From positions 16,388 through 80,387 of the forward strand of contig NZ_JAGGPM010000026.1 in the NCBI RefSeq assembly GCF_018613835.1: a DNA stretch of 64,000 nt, written 5' to 3'. Numbering within the stretch: the stretch's first letter is position 1; every line of letters starts with the position of its first letter. The position numbers and the translations under genes were made by a program. The stretch comes from Arthrobacter sp. ISL-5 (GTDB lineage: Bacteria; Actinomycetota; Actinomycetes; Actinomycetales; Micrococcaceae). Under the pieces are notes generated by a model. The model did no database searches. It saw only the letters and a program-made list of their open reading frames with translations, and was not told the origin of the DNA. This document shows, piece after piece, positions 1 through 9,474 of the stretch.

Positions 1-18
1 CTTCTCCCATGTCTGAGC

Positions 19-60
19 TAGTGCGTACACTTGTACCTAGCTTAGTGCGTACGCAAGTAC
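19..60. promoter_or_regulatory. Two near-identical direct repeats upstream of the first yjbR gene
   Basis: Two 18-bp copies (19-36 and 43-60, period 24) share the core TAGTGCGTAC and end in GTAC, differing only in the centre. They sit about 40 bp before the first gene. Their spacing and partial dyad (GTAC-N4-GTAC) suggest a repressor operator, possibly TetR-type. That role is inferred; no regulator gene lies next to them inside the window. Confidence 0.35.
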
Positions 61-96
61 ATACCGGTTTTCAATCTAGTCCAGGAGGGGCGCCGT

Positions 97-483
97 ATGG
101 ATGGCGAAAAACTGCAGGAGCATGCTCGGGCACGATCCCAGGAGCTCCCCGGCGCGAATCTGGAGCACCCGTTCGGGCCCGACTGGGAGGTCTTCAAGGT
201 GCGGGACAAGGTTTTCATGCTGCTCACCGAGGTGACCGGGGAGCCGATCGTCATCTTGAAAACGGACCCAGCGGACGGGATGGCGCTTCGCGAGCAGCAC
301 GCCGATATCACCCCCGGATACCACATGAACAAGAAGCACTGGATCACACTGCACCCCTCCGGCGACCTGCAGAAACAGATGATCGACGACCTGGTCACAG
401 AGTCGTACCTGCTCGTCGTTGAGAATCTGCCGCTCGCGAAGCGGCCGGTCGACCCTGCCACGTTCGGACGGGATACGCGGTGA
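97..483 (+). CDS. MmcQ/YjbR family protein
   Basis: A 128-residue protein of the YjbR (MmcQ, DUF419) family, a small single-domain CyaY-like fold of uncertain function, sometimes annotated as DNA-binding. The family signature is clear: PFGPDWEVFKVRDKVF near residue 25 and a C-terminal HMNKKHWITLHPSGD block followed by LVTESYLLVV. An AGGAGG-like site lies just upstream of the ATG. Its stop overlaps the start of a second YjbR gene by 4 bp, so the two are translationally coupled and probably arose by tandem duplication. Family membership is confident; the cellular role is not known. Confidence 0.88.
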   Translation: MDGEKLQEHARARSQELPGANLEHPFGPDWEVFKVRDKVFMLLTEVTGEPIVILKTDPADGMALREQHADITPGYHMNKKHWITLHPSGDLQKQMIDDLVTESYLLVVENLPLAKRPVDPATFGRDTR

Positions 484-839
484 CGCTCTCCGGTGACATG
501 CTGCAACAGATCGCCCGTCGTGCCGCGGCCGCCCTGGAGGACGTCAGCAATGGCCGGCCGTTCACTCCGCACTTGGATGTGTGGAAGGTGCGTGACAAGG
601 TGTTCCTCATTATCACCGAGGACGAGCCGGATCAGCAGATCATCACGGTCAAGATCGACCCGCATCACGGTGACGCGCTCCGCCGGGACCACGACTCGAT
701 CACCGTCGGGCATTACCTGCACAAACAGCACTGGATCTCCGTCGGACCCGGACCCGGCGTCACAAGGCGGTTCGTTGAGAACCTGGTGCAGGACTCCTAC
801 GACCTCGCCTCGAGCCGCCAAACCGGGGAGCGATCGTGA
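480..839 (+). CDS. MmcQ/YjbR family protein, second tandem copy
   Basis: A 119-residue YjbR-family protein, paralogous to the preceding gene. It shares the LDVWKVRDKVFLI core and the LHKQHWISVGPGPG segment, ending in LVQDSYDLA. It starts with GTG inside the last codons of its partner and its own stop overlaps the rarA start by 4 bp. The three genes therefore look like one transcription unit. Co-transcription with rarA may hint at a role in nucleic acid metabolism, but that is inference only. Confidence 0.86.
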   Translation: MTLSGDMLQQIARRAAAALEDVSNGRPFTPHLDVWKVRDKVFLIITEDEPDQQIITVKIDPHHGDALRRDHDSITVGHYLHKQHWISVGPGPGVTRRFVENLVQDSYDLASSRQTGERS

Positions 840-2164
840 GCGAGCAACCGCCGTCGCTGTTCGAGATGGACGATTCCTCACGGCCCCTCGCCGATCGACT
901 GCGCCCGCGCACCCTGGCCGACGTCGTGGGCCAGGACCATCTCCTTGCCGCAGATGCGCCAATCGGGCGCATGGTCGGCGCGCAACGACTCGTGTCGATG
1001 ATCCTGTGGGGCCCTCCCGGCTGCGGGAAGACGACCATCGCGCGACTCCTCGCAGAGCAAACCAACCTGGCGTTCGAACCGCTCTCGGCCACGTTCTCCG
1101 GTGTCGCGGACCTCAGGAAGGTGTTCCAGACAGCCCAGCGCCGGCGGGAGATCGGGCAGGGAACACTGCTCTTCGTCGACGAGATTCACCGCTTCAACCG
1201 CGCCCAACAGGACTCGTTCCTGCCCTACGTCGAAGACGGCACGATTGTCCTCGTCGGCGCAACCACCGAGAACCCAAGCTTCGAACTCAACGGCGCACTG
1301 CTGTCCCGATGCCAGGTATTCGTCCTCAAACGCCTCGACGATGTAGCGCTCAGCACCCTCATGAATCGCGCCGAAGACATCCTCGGCGCACCGTTGCCAC
1401 TGGACGAGAATGCCCGGCAGGCACTCATCGCGATGGCAGACGGAGACGGAAGGTACCTGCTGAACATGATCGAGCAGGTACAGCACCTAGCCGAACCCGT
1501 TGACTCAGCCACACTCGCTGCCGCGGTGCAGAAACGCGCACCGTTATACGACAAATCGCAAGAGGGCCACTACAACCTCATCTCCGCGCTCCACAAATCG
1601 ATGCGCGGCTCTGACCCGGACGCAGCCCTGTACTGGCTGGCGCGCATGCTCGACGGCGGAGAGGACCCGCTGTTCATCGCCCGCCGGATCACCCGATTCG
1701 CCACCGAGGACATCGGCATGGCCGATCCGAACGCCATCCAGCAAGCCCTCGCGGCCTGGGACGTGTACGAACGACTCGGCTCCCCGGAAGGGGAACTCGC
1801 GATCGCGCAAGCCGTGCTCTATCTCGCGACGGCCCCGAAGTCCATCGGCGTGTACCGAGGCTTCAACAAAGCCCACGCTGCGGCGAAACGCACCGGGTCG
1901 CTGATGCCGCCTGCGCACATCCTCAATGCCCCCACCCGGTTAATGAAGGACCTCGGCTACGGCAAGGGCTATCAGTACGACCCCGACACAGACACCGGGT
2001 TCTCCGGCGCCGACTACTTCCCCGACGGCATGCCCCGGCAGACCTTCTACGAACCCACCGCCAACGGGTATGAACGCGCCATCACCGAACGCCTCCAGCT
2101 CTGGGCGCAACAACGCTCCGCCAGCCCAGGCGCTTCTACCGGCAACAACTCCACAACCCCCTAA
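836..2164 (+). CDS. rarA: Replication-associated recombination protein A, AAA+ ATPase
   Basis: A 442-residue AAA+ ATPase of the RarA/MgsA (WRNIP1/Mgs1) family, which acts at stalled replication forks. The Walker A motif GPPGCGKTT is near residue 60, Walker B LLFVDEIHRFN near 115, and sensor 1 VGATTENPSFELN near 140. The C-terminal tetramerisation region contains SALHKSMRGSDPDAALYWLARML and ends after YGKGYQYDPD. Length is normal for the family. It begins with GTG and overlaps the upstream yjbR stop by 4 bp. This is usually a chromosomal housekeeping gene, so the left edge of the window may be chromosomal. Confidence 0.95.
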   Translation: MSEQPPSLFEMDDSSRPLADRLRPRTLADVVGQDHLLAADAPIGRMVGAQRLVSMILWGPPGCGKTTIARLLAEQTNLAFEPLSATFSGVADLRKVFQTAQRRREIGQGTLLFVDEIHRFNRAQQDSFLPYVEDGTIVLVGATTENPSFELNGALLSRCQVFVLKRLDDVALSTLMNRAEDILGAPLPLDENARQALIAMADGDGRYLLNMIEQVQHLAEPVDSATLAAAVQKRAPLYDKSQEGHYNLISALHKSMRGSDPDAALYWLARMLDGGEDPLFIARRITRFATEDIGMADPNAIQQALAAWDVYERLGSPEGELAIAQAVLYLATAPKSIGVYRGFNKAHAAAKRTGSLMPPAHILNAPTRLMKDLGYGKGYQYDPDTDTGFSGADYFPDGMPRQTFYEPTANGYERAITERLQLWAQQRSASPGASTGNNSTTP

Positions 2165-2193
2165 ACCGACTGAGCTCTGGAAAGGACTCACCC

Positions 2194-3633
2194 ATGACCG
2201 ACACCACCGGCACCTTTACAAATGAACACGCAGTTCGCTCGTGGCTTGGCATTCCCTACGCCACCGCCGAACGCTTCCGCCGCCCCAGCCTGCTTCCCTT
2301 CAACCCCGACCTGCCCTACGACCAGAAAGGGCCTGCACCGCTTCAAGCCGGGGACACCAGTTGGCTCGAAGCCGACAACGGCTTCAGCGAGGACTGCCTG
2401 AACCTCAACGTCTGGGCGCCCGAAGACTCAGGCGACAAGCCGCTTCCCGTGATCGTCTACATCTTCGGCGGCGGATGGATGCTTGGCGCGAACACGCAGA
2501 CCACCTCGAACGCGTCCGGCCTCGCCGCAACGGGACGAGCGGTCGGAGTTTCCATCAACTATCGGCTCGGAGCGTTCGGATGGCTGTCCCTTTCCCACTA
2601 CGGCGGCGCACTCGCAGAGGCCACCAACCTCGGCCTGCAGGACATCATCGCCGCGCTGCAGTGGGTCCGCGAGAACATCGCCCGATTCGGCGGCGACCCC
2701 GACAACGTCACCGTCACCGGCCACAGCGCCGGCGCATACTCCACCCTCAGCCTCCTCGCCGCACCCTCCGCCGACGGCCTCTACCACCACCTCGCCGCAT
2801 TCTCCGGCATGCCAGCACGCCAGGTGCCGGCATGGGGAGCAGAAGAACGCGCCCAGGCGGTCCTCACCGGACTCGGATTGCAGGACGACCCCGAGCAGCT
2901 GCTGAACGTCGACGCGAAGCTGCTGGCCGAGGCGATGGCTGCGACGCAGTCCGCAGACCCTGGGGCCGCGCACGGCGTGGACAACGATCTCGTCGCCATC
3001 GTCGACGATCGGACCCAGCCCAACGGCGTCCTCGCCGACCTTCCCATGCGAGTTCTCCAGTCCGGTCAGCACCGTGACGTGGACATCCTCTTCAGCAGCA
3101 CCACCCATGAGCTCGACTGGTGGGTACTTCACAAGACCGAGGACTTCGACCCCGGCAGCATCGACGCCCTGGTCGCCGAGTTCGCCAACAGCAACCGCAT
3201 CCCACGCAGCCGCGCCCGAAAGATCATCGCCGCCTACGACGTCGACGGGCGCACCCCCGTCCAGGTCCGTGGAGCCTTGCTCACCGACTTCTCCTTCACC
3301 CTGCCCCAGGCCCGCGGAGCACTCGCCCACGCCGCGGCCGGCGGAAACGCACACCTGATCGCCGTCGGCCCCGTCGAGGGAGCCCCCGCCGTCCATGGCA
3401 CGGAGATGTACGGGATCGTCGGTCAGGCCCGACTTGGCGCCAGTGACGAGCAAATCGTCCGTGATACTTTCGTTCGCGACGCCCTCCTCGCCCTCGCATC
3501 AGGCAACAACGATGAATTGTGGGAACCCGTAACTACGTACCCCACCACGAAGGGCATCGGCAATATGCCCTACGACGCCACCACCCACGCCACCAACGTG
3601 CTCGAGACCTTCAGAGGAATCGACCGCCCGTAG
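2194..3633 (+). CDS. Type-B carboxylesterase (alpha/beta hydrolase)
   Basis: A 479-residue carboxylesterase of the cholinesterase/para-nitrobenzyl esterase family. Diagnostic features are EDCLNLNVWAPE near residue 67, the oxyanion-hole motif FGGGWMLG near 92, and the nucleophile elbow VTGHSAGAYS with the catalytic Ser near 180. No signal peptide is visible, so it is probably cytoplasmic and hydrolyses a carboxylic ester. An AAAGGA site precedes the ATG, 30 bp after the rarA stop, so it may be co-transcribed. The native substrate is unknown. Confidence 0.92.
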   Translation: MTDTTGTFTNEHAVRSWLGIPYATAERFRRPSLLPFNPDLPYDQKGPAPLQAGDTSWLEADNGFSEDCLNLNVWAPEDSGDKPLPVIVYIFGGGWMLGANTQTTSNASGLAATGRAVGVSINYRLGAFGWLSLSHYGGALAEATNLGLQDIIAALQWVRENIARFGGDPDNVTVTGHSAGAYSTLSLLAAPSADGLYHHLAAFSGMPARQVPAWGAEERAQAVLTGLGLQDDPEQLLNVDAKLLAEAMAATQSADPGAAHGVDNDLVAIVDDRTQPNGVLADLPMRVLQSGQHRDVDILFSSTTHELDWWVLHKTEDFDPGSIDALVAEFANSNRIPRSRARKIIAAYDVDGRTPVQVRGALLTDFSFTLPQARGALAHAAAGGNAHLIAVGPVEGAPAVHGTEMYGIVGQARLGASDEQIVRDTFVRDALLALASGNNDELWEPVTTYPTTKGIGNMPYDATTHATNVLETFRGIDRP

Positions 3634-3865
3634 CCGACCTGTACCTGCGCCGCGGATGCTTCTGGGATCCGCGCCAGAGGATCGATGCTGCCGAACTGGC
3701 CGACAGCGCGCGACACCGGTTCAGGGCATCTGCTCCGAAGCCCCTTTATAGCACCGGGAGAACACCGCCACCGAGCGCTGTCATCCACAACGAGGGGCGT
3801 TTCGGGAACCATTTGGGGATGCGGCGCCGGGGTCTATCGCAGACGTTCGTTTATGTTAGACACCA

Positions 3866-3895
3866 TTTCCTTCTAATGAGCAGAACAGAAGGAAA
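3866..3895. terminator. 9-bp stem-loop beyond the Tn3 transposase 3' end
   Basis: TTTCCTTCT (3866-3874) pairs perfectly with AGAAGGAAA (3887-3895) across a 12-nt loop, just outside the reconstructed C-terminus of the truncated Tn3-family transposase. It may be a terminator or part of the transposon end. No typical 38-bp Tn3 inverted repeat could be recognised confidently; a GGGGCGTTTCGGGAACC segment near 3793 is only a weak candidate. Confidence 0.35.
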
Positions 3896-3901
3896 CGGTC
3901 G

Positions 3902-6042
3902 TTAGAAGGTCTCGGCATCTGCCGTCGGGTCCCTGAACGGTCGGAGTGTTTTGGGAGTGTTGGTGGTTGAGAAACTGTATCGGCCCAGTTCGTTCACATG
4001 GGCGTGCCCGAGGGGAGAAAGCCTGGAGTGTCTTCATCGCGGACCAACCGCCCCTGCGCCCGGAGCTCGGTGACGGCGGCGTCGAGGTACCGGGTGTTCC
4101 AAAGGGTGATCGCATTCACGACAAGCCCGAGGGCACCGAGTTGGTCTTCTTGGCCTTCCCGGTATTTTTGGTAGATCTGGCCACGCCTGCCATGGAAGAC
4201 CTTGCGGGCCAGCCGATGCCTGGATTCCTGGACGGTGGTTTGCGCGTTGATGGTACGGCGGTGGGTGTCGTCCACCGGGTCGATCATGGCCAGCAGGTGC
4301 AGGGTCTTTGCGATCCGCCCGTATTCTGTGAAGGCCTGGCCCAGCGGCGTGGGCCTTCCGTCACGGCCGAGCATTTTGAGCACGTCATAGGCCCGTACCT
4401 GATGGGTGACCAAAGATCCGATGACGCGCAGCATGTCCGGCCAATGAGTTTCGATCTTGGCCAGATTGACCTTGTGCCGAGCGATAGCGTTCAGGGGTCC
4501 ATAGTCCGTGGCCGGCTCGTTTGGCCAGTGAGCCCTCCAGTACCTCGTATCCCCGATGTCGGAGATGCGCGGCGAGAATCGGTAGCCGAGCATCCTGAAC
4601 AAGCCAAAGACCATGTCTGAGTAGGACGCTTCGTCGGTAGCAATGATTTCGGGTTTGGGGCCGCCGTCCAGGTTCAGCAACACATCAAGGATGTGAAGGC
4701 TGTCCCGCGGGGTGCCTGTGACGATTTGCGCCCCGATCCCTGCGACCTGGTTGTTGACGGCGTTCAGCCAGGTGATGCCGCGCTTATAGCCGAAGTATTT
4801 CGGCGACGGGCCTGAGCTTATCGTCCTGACCGGGACAACGAAACGAAGCCCGTCGACGGAGGCCAAAAGCCCGCCACCCCAATGCTGGGCGATCGGCACT
4901 TTGCTTTGCGCCTCTATGAGGGCAGCGTTCGCCGCCGCGTGCGTTTCGGCCCGGACATAGTTTTGATCGACGTGGGAAAGCCTGCCACGAGTCAAGGCCT
5001 CCTGAGTCGGGTCCGTGACCGGAACCAGGCCCACGTTGCATCCTTCAGCGATCAAAAGCGCCGCTATCGAGGTGGCCAGATCCTTCACTCGTGTCCCGGC
5101 GCCGGAGACGTGGACGTAAGCGTCCAGGAAGCCTGTCCAGGAATGAACTTCCAAGAGAAGATCCGGCAAGTCGACATGAGGGATCATCGCGGAGGTAACC
5201 GATCGCAGCTCGGCCAGGCTTGCCGGGATGTCCGCGGAGTCAAGCCGTTCAACGGAAAGACGCATCCTGCCCTCGGTGCCGGGGACAATTCTGATCGATG
5301 ATTCCGGCCCGGCTTCTTCCAGCCGATCTGCTGTTTGACGCCAGGATGAATCGAGGACGTCGACGAGTGCACGAAGATGGATCCTTACCTGGGTGTCCAG
5401 GCCCAGGCTGCCCAGAATCTTCGGTCGGGCATCCTCCCACGCGGCGCCTTCAAGCAGTCTCGCCCTCGGATCACCCCAACGATGGGAACAGGTAGCGAAC
5501 ACGTCCCGCACCCTCAAGGCTTTGTACAGCTGTTCCAGCACGCACAGCACGTAAGCGTCACGATCAACCGTGCCGACCGGCAGGTCCGGGTTGGCGTAGA
5601 TGGCTCTGCGCCATACCGGCGGAATAAGAGATTCATCTACCTCCGTGGGAAGCAGCGGTTTGATTCGTGTTCTGCGGCCCGCCAACTCTGGTAGCTGGTT
5701 GACCGCGGCCAAAACGGCGGAACCTGCTGGTGATGCGCCAAGAGATCTCGTTCCGGCCAGCAAGGCCAAGAACGGTCGCACCGTGCGGTATTTCTCAGCT
5801 AGGGCGACACGCATCGCCGTCTCGGCGCTGCCATCATCGTCAGGGACCAGCTCGGTTACGGTCTCCAGGGCGCCAAGAATCTGTTCCTTTGACGCAAGCC
5901 TTTCCAACGACCCCCATATGGCAGTCACGTCCAACCCGATCCCGCCAGAGATTGCAGCATCGAGGGCAGCTAGTAATTCCTGATTGACTAAGGCCAGAAT
6001 CCGGGAGGCTCGTTCCAAGCGAGGAAGCGAGGCCAGCCGCAT
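3902..6042 (-). pseudogene. tnpA: Tn3-family transposase, 5'-truncated and frameshifted
   Basis: This is the C-terminal two thirds of a Tn3-family DDE transposase; about 300 N-terminal residues of the usual ~990 are absent. Family hallmarks include DEASYSDMVFGLF, the segment FSPRISDIGDTRYWRAHWPNE, and NAITLWNTRYLDAAV near the end. The open frame stops at 3994 after an aberrant tail. A single-base deletion near 4021 explains this: in the shifted frame the sequence resumes the canonical ending, LSPLGHAHVNELGRYSF, and runs to a stop at 3902. The gene is therefore disabled at both ends. At its truncated 5' end, near 6045-6070, it abuts an MFS fragment on the other strand. Confidence 0.88.
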
Positions 6043-6067
6043 GGTCTGGTGAACCTGGCAACCCAGA

Positions 6068-6297
6068 ACACCCCTCTACCACCAGGCGGACCCCGCCCGT
6101 ATCGGGTCATCGTTCGGACTGCTCCGAACCTTCATGTATCTCGGCGCCATGCTCGCCCCCTCCGTCAGTGGCATGTTCTACGGAAACAGGGCACCCACGC
6201 CCGGCCTGCACGAACTCGCCGTGTTCGTGCTCGTCGCGGCCGCCATACTGCTCCTCATCACCGCCTTGGACCGGACACTCGCAAAGCAGTCTCATGA
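6068..6297 (+). pseudogene. MFS transporter C-terminal fragment
   Basis: In one frame this stretch reads ADPARIGSSFGLLRTFMYLG, then a hydrophobic helix ending ILLLITALDRTL. That is the typical last part of a 14-TM drug:proton-type MFS transporter. The N-terminal bulk is missing and the left edge meets the broken end of the Tn3 transposase, so the transporter was probably cut by the transposition or a later deletion. The frame stays open to 6508 but becomes unlike any transporter after about 6300. No usable start exists, so it is a remnant. Confidence 0.65.
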
Positions 6298-6511
6298 ACG
6301 GTCGTTTGCGAGCAGAAGGATTCGACACGTTGTAAGGCATCTTGCCGATGGCCGTCGCTGTGTGTGTGACGGTCACTGGGTGCAAGTCCGTGCGCCGGGC
6401 GGCAGGTCAGTCATTTTGGCTTGGGAGGTTTTCCCAAATTCAAGGCTCTTGCAAACTTGTTCCGGCAGCCGTAAGTTTGCCCGCCGGCAGAGCTTCTTGT
6501 GGGGTTGACGG

Positions 6512-7699
6512 TCAGGGTGCTGCGAGGATGATGGCTTCTCCTTGCGCCCCGCCGCCGCACAATGCGATGCCTGCGGTTCCGGTTCCGCGCCGGAAGAGTT
6601 CGTGTGCTACGTGCACGGTGAGTCTGTTTCCTGAGGCCCCGAGCGGATGGCCGAGTGCGATGCCGCCGCCGTGGATGTTTACTACTTCGTCATGAACGTT
6701 TATTCGTCTCTGCGACTGTACGATGACAGCGCCGAAGGCCTCATTGATCTCGATGAGATCGAGATCGGCCGGGCTGATCCCCTGCTTCCGGCAGGCTAGT
6801 TCGAGCGCCCGTGCAGGCTGCGCGTGGAGTGAATTGTCAGGACCAGCGACTTGCCCTGACTGACCCACCACGGCCATTATCACCCAGTTTTCCGCTTCCG
6901 CGCGGGCGCGGGTGGTCAGAATTACAGCGGCCGCGCCGTCGGAGATAGGGGAAGAGTTACCTGCGGTGATGGTGCCATCGTTGGCGAACGCGGGCCGCAG
7001 ACCCGCCAGAGTCGCCATGGTCGAATCGGCTCTCACGCCTTCGTCCTGGGTGAGCACGAGGGGCGCGCCTTGGCGAGCGGGCACACTGACGGGCACTATC
7101 TCACTGTCGAAGAGGCCGGCGGCCTGTGCTGCAGCGGCGCGTAGGTGGGAGCGGAGCGCGACGGCGTCCTGCTGTTCCCGCGTCACGTCAAAGCGGGGGT
7201 TGGCCTTTTCTGTGGAGAGGCCCATGCTCGATCCGTCGTAGGCATCGCGCAGGCCGTCGAATTCGAGGTGGTCGAGCGCGTGGGCAGTCCCGTATTTCCA
7301 CCCCCCGCGGGTACCCGGCAGGAGATGCGGCGCCCGCGTCATCGACTCCATGCCGGCGGCGACGACGACGTCGGCATCCCCTGCCATGATCATCCTTTTG
7401 GCATCGATCACGGCCGTCAGGCCGGACAGGCACACCTTGTTCACCGAGGTAGCGGGCACATCCCAGGAGATCCCCGCGCCGAGCGCCGCCTGCTTCGCCG
7501 GGTTCTGGCCTGTCCCCGCCTGCAGTACGTGCCCGATGATCACGGCGCCGATTGCCGCGGCGGGGATGCCGCCGCGGTCGAGTGCGCCCCGGATGGCCGC
7601 GGACCCGAGTTCCGCCGCGGACAGGGCGGCGAGCTGCCCGCCCAGACGGCCCTGCGGCGTTCGCGCGGCTGCAACGATGACAACTTCTTCATTTTTCAT
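6512..7699 (-). CDS. Acetyl-CoA C-acyltransferase (thiolase)
   Basis: A 395-residue thiolase, normal length for the family. The acyl-accepting Cys lies in NKVCLSGLTAV near residue 89, the GNSSPISDGAAAV substrate loop near 245, the general-base His in GGGIALGHPLGASG near 350, and the second Cys in IALCGGGAQGE near 380. It would catalyse the last thiolytic step of beta-oxidation, or the reverse condensation. It is transcribed divergently from the acyl-CoA synthetase/hydratase/SDR operon across about 150 bp that contains a probable operator. Degradative or biosynthetic direction cannot be fixed from sequence; the neighbours favour degradation. Confidence 0.94.
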   Translation of the reverse strand: MKNEEVVIVAAARTPQGRLGGQLAALSAAELGSAAIRGALDRGGIPAAAIGAVIIGHVLQAGTGQNPAKQAALGAGISWDVPATSVNKVCLSGLTAVIDAKRMIMAGDADVVVAAGMESMTRAPHLLPGTRGGWKYGTAHALDHLEFDGLRDAYDGSSMGLSTEKANPRFDVTREQQDAVALRSHLRAAAAQAAGLFDSEIVPVSVPARQGAPLVLTQDEGVRADSTMATLAGLRPAFANDGTITAGNSSPISDGAAAVILTTRARAEAENWVIMAVVGQSGQVAGPDNSLHAQPARALELACRKQGISPADLDLIEINEAFGAVIVQSQRRINVHDEVVNIHGGGIALGHPLGASGNRLTVHVAHELFRRGTGTAGIALCGGGAQGEAIILAAP

Positions 7700-7785
7700 G
7701 GATGCATCCAGACTGCGTGCTTCCTCGCACGCTGCTCAATTCTGAGTATCGGCCAGGCGGGAAATTGCCTGTCGACTTTTGATTG

Positions 7786-7807
7786 CGTTCGACATACGAT
7801 ACGAACG
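7786..7807. promoter_or_regulatory. Inverted repeat in the divergent thiolase / acyl-CoA synthetase promoter region
   Basis: CGTTCG and CGAACG flank a 10-bp centre (ACATACGATA), about 40 bp before the acyl-CoA synthetase start and about 90 bp from the divergent thiolase start. The size and position suit a TetR-type operator controlling both directions. The obvious candidate regulator is the TetR protein encoded at 12447-13076 in the same module. The assignment is inference. Confidence 0.4.
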
Positions 7808-7848
7808 TACCTCCAATAGTACTCACAGGATCAAGGAAGATCACCACC

Positions 7849-9474
7849 GTGGACTCAACGCTCTTTACCGACATACAAAGGCTCTACTTGGCAGAGGACG
7901 CGACCGCCGCCTGGCTTTTGTGCGATCGTCACGATCCCTCGGCCACGGCGTACACGCTGGTCGACGGCGACTCGGCGCGGCCTGTGAGTTATGGAGAGCT
8001 GCGGGCCGATTCCATTCGCCTGGCCAACGCTTTCCGCCAGCTCGGTGTGGAGCCAGGGACCCGCGTGGCCACACTTGTGCACAAGGGACCAGAGCTCGTC
8101 GCGACGATGCTCGCGGTCTGGCGGCTGGGGGCCGTTTACGTGCCACTGTTCACCGCGTTCGCCGGGAAGGCAATCGACTACAGGATCCGCACCGCGGGCG
8201 TCCGCCTCGTCCTCACCGACACCGCCCAGCGCTCCAAGCTCCCCGACTTCGCGGGGAGCGAGGCGCAGGTCGTAGTCGTAGACGGCAAGGGGCAGCCTGG
8301 GGACATCGACTACGGCCAACTGGTCGCCGCGGCGTCGGATGAGCAGTTCGACAGCTACGTGCAGGGCCCCGACGGGCCGCTGGTGCACATTTTCACCTCG
8401 GGTACCACCGGATCCCCGAAGGGTGTCATCCACCCGCTCCGGCAGGCGACGGGCTGGCACAGCTACCTCGTCTATGGGCTCGGTGTCACCGACGAGGACG
8501 TCTATTGGTGCGCGGCGGACCCCGGTTGGGCTTACGGCCTTTATGCCGGAATAGTGAGCCCGCTCGCCCTGGGAAGCGGCGTGATCCTCCAGAGCGGCTC
8601 CTTTAACCCGGCCACCGCATGGAAACTGATCGAGGAACAGGGCGTTACCAACCTGACGGCCGCACCGACCGTTTACCGGGCGCTGCGGAATGTCTTCCCG
8701 ACCGTTCCCTCCAAGGGCAAGCTGCGCCGGCTCTCCAGCGCAGGAGAACCGCTCACCCCCGAGGTCAACGTCTGGGCCACCGCCGAGCTGGGGCTTCAGG
8801 TTCATGACCATTTCGGGCAAACCGAGGTGGGCATGGTCTTCGGCAACGCGCACCACCCCGACATCGCCCGGGACATCGTGCCAGGCTCCATGGGCTACCC
8901 GCTCCCCGGCTGGGCGGCCACCGTAATCGGCGAGAACGACGCGACAGAACTGGCTACAGGAGAGCTCGGCCGCGTGGCAATCGACGTCATGAACAGCCCC
9001 GCAATGACATTCCGCAGCTACCAGGACCCGTCCAAAACCGCGTCCCGCTTCGACGGCGACGGACGTTACTACCTCCTGGGGGACCTCGGCCACCGTGACG
9101 CCCACGGCGCCTTCCACTTCGCGTCCCGCGATGACGACGTCATCATCATGGCCGGCTACCGCATCGGCCCGTTCGAGATCGAGTCCATGCTCAGCGAGCA
9201 CCCCGCCGTTGCCGAGAGCGCGGCGATCGCAGCACCCGACGCCGACCGAGGCGAAGTACTCGAGGCGTTCGTCGTGCTCAGCGACGGATGGGAGGCAACC
9301 GAGGCCCTGGAGAAGGAACTCCAAACCTTCGTGAAGACGAACTACGCCGCGCACGCCTACCCCCGCGCCATCCACTTCGTCACCGACCTCCCCAAAACAC
9401 CCAGCGGAAAAATCCAGCGGTACGTGCTCCGCGAGCAGCGCCGCTCGGAGCCGGAGAAAGCAGGACAGCAATGA
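7849..9474 (+). CDS. AMP-forming acyl-CoA synthetase
   Basis: A 541-residue adenylate-forming acyl-CoA synthetase (ANL superfamily). The P-loop-like motif A8 IFTSGTTGSPKGVIH is near residue 180, a DHFGQTE motif near 320, YYLLGDLGHRD near 405, and the C-terminal lysine motif KTPSGKIQRYVLRE near 515. GTG at 7849 is chosen as the start because AAGGAAG lies about 9 nt upstream; an in-frame ATG at 7783 has no such site. The general look is of the acetyl/propionyl or medium-chain ligase group. Its stop overlaps the next gene by 4 bp. It would activate the acid fed into module A; the substrate is unknown. Confidence 0.93.
   Translation: MDSTLFTDIQRLYLAEDATAAWLLCDRHDPSATAYTLVDGDSARPVSYGELRADSIRLANAFRQLGVEPGTRVATLVHKGPELVATMLAVWRLGAVYVPLFTAFAGKAIDYRIRTAGVRLVLTDTAQRSKLPDFAGSEAQVVVVDGKGQPGDIDYGQLVAAASDEQFDSYVQGPDGPLVHIFTSGTTGSPKGVIHPLRQATGWHSYLVYGLGVTDEDVYWCAADPGWAYGLYAGIVSPLALGSGVILQSGSFNPATAWKLIEEQGVTNLTAAPTVYRALRNVFPTVPSKGKLRRLSSAGEPLTPEVNVWATAELGLQVHDHFGQTEVGMVFGNAHHPDIARDIVPGSMGYPLPGWAATVIGENDATELATGELGRVAIDVMNSPAMTFRSYQDPSKTASRFDGDGRYYLLGDLGHRDAHGAFHFASRDDDVIIMAGYRIGPFEIESMLSEHPAVAESAAIAAPDADRGEVLEAFVVLSDGWEATEALEKELQTFVKTNYAAHAYPRAIHFVTDLPKTPSGKIQRYVLREQRRSEPEKAGQQ

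Noticed and set aside
42..962. 306-residue frame on the minus strand over the yjbR pair
   Set aside because: A shadow of the two YjbR genes and the rarA start: no family likeness, and the plus-strand genes are certain and coupled by overlaps.
2428..3453. 341-residue frame opposite the carboxylesterase
   Set aside because: Antisense shadow with low-complexity Gly/Val composition and no start context.
3793..3831. GGGGCGTTTCGGGAACC segment as the Tn3 38-bp inverted repeat
   Set aside because: The rest of the 38 bp does not follow Tn3 ends and no partner repeat is visible.
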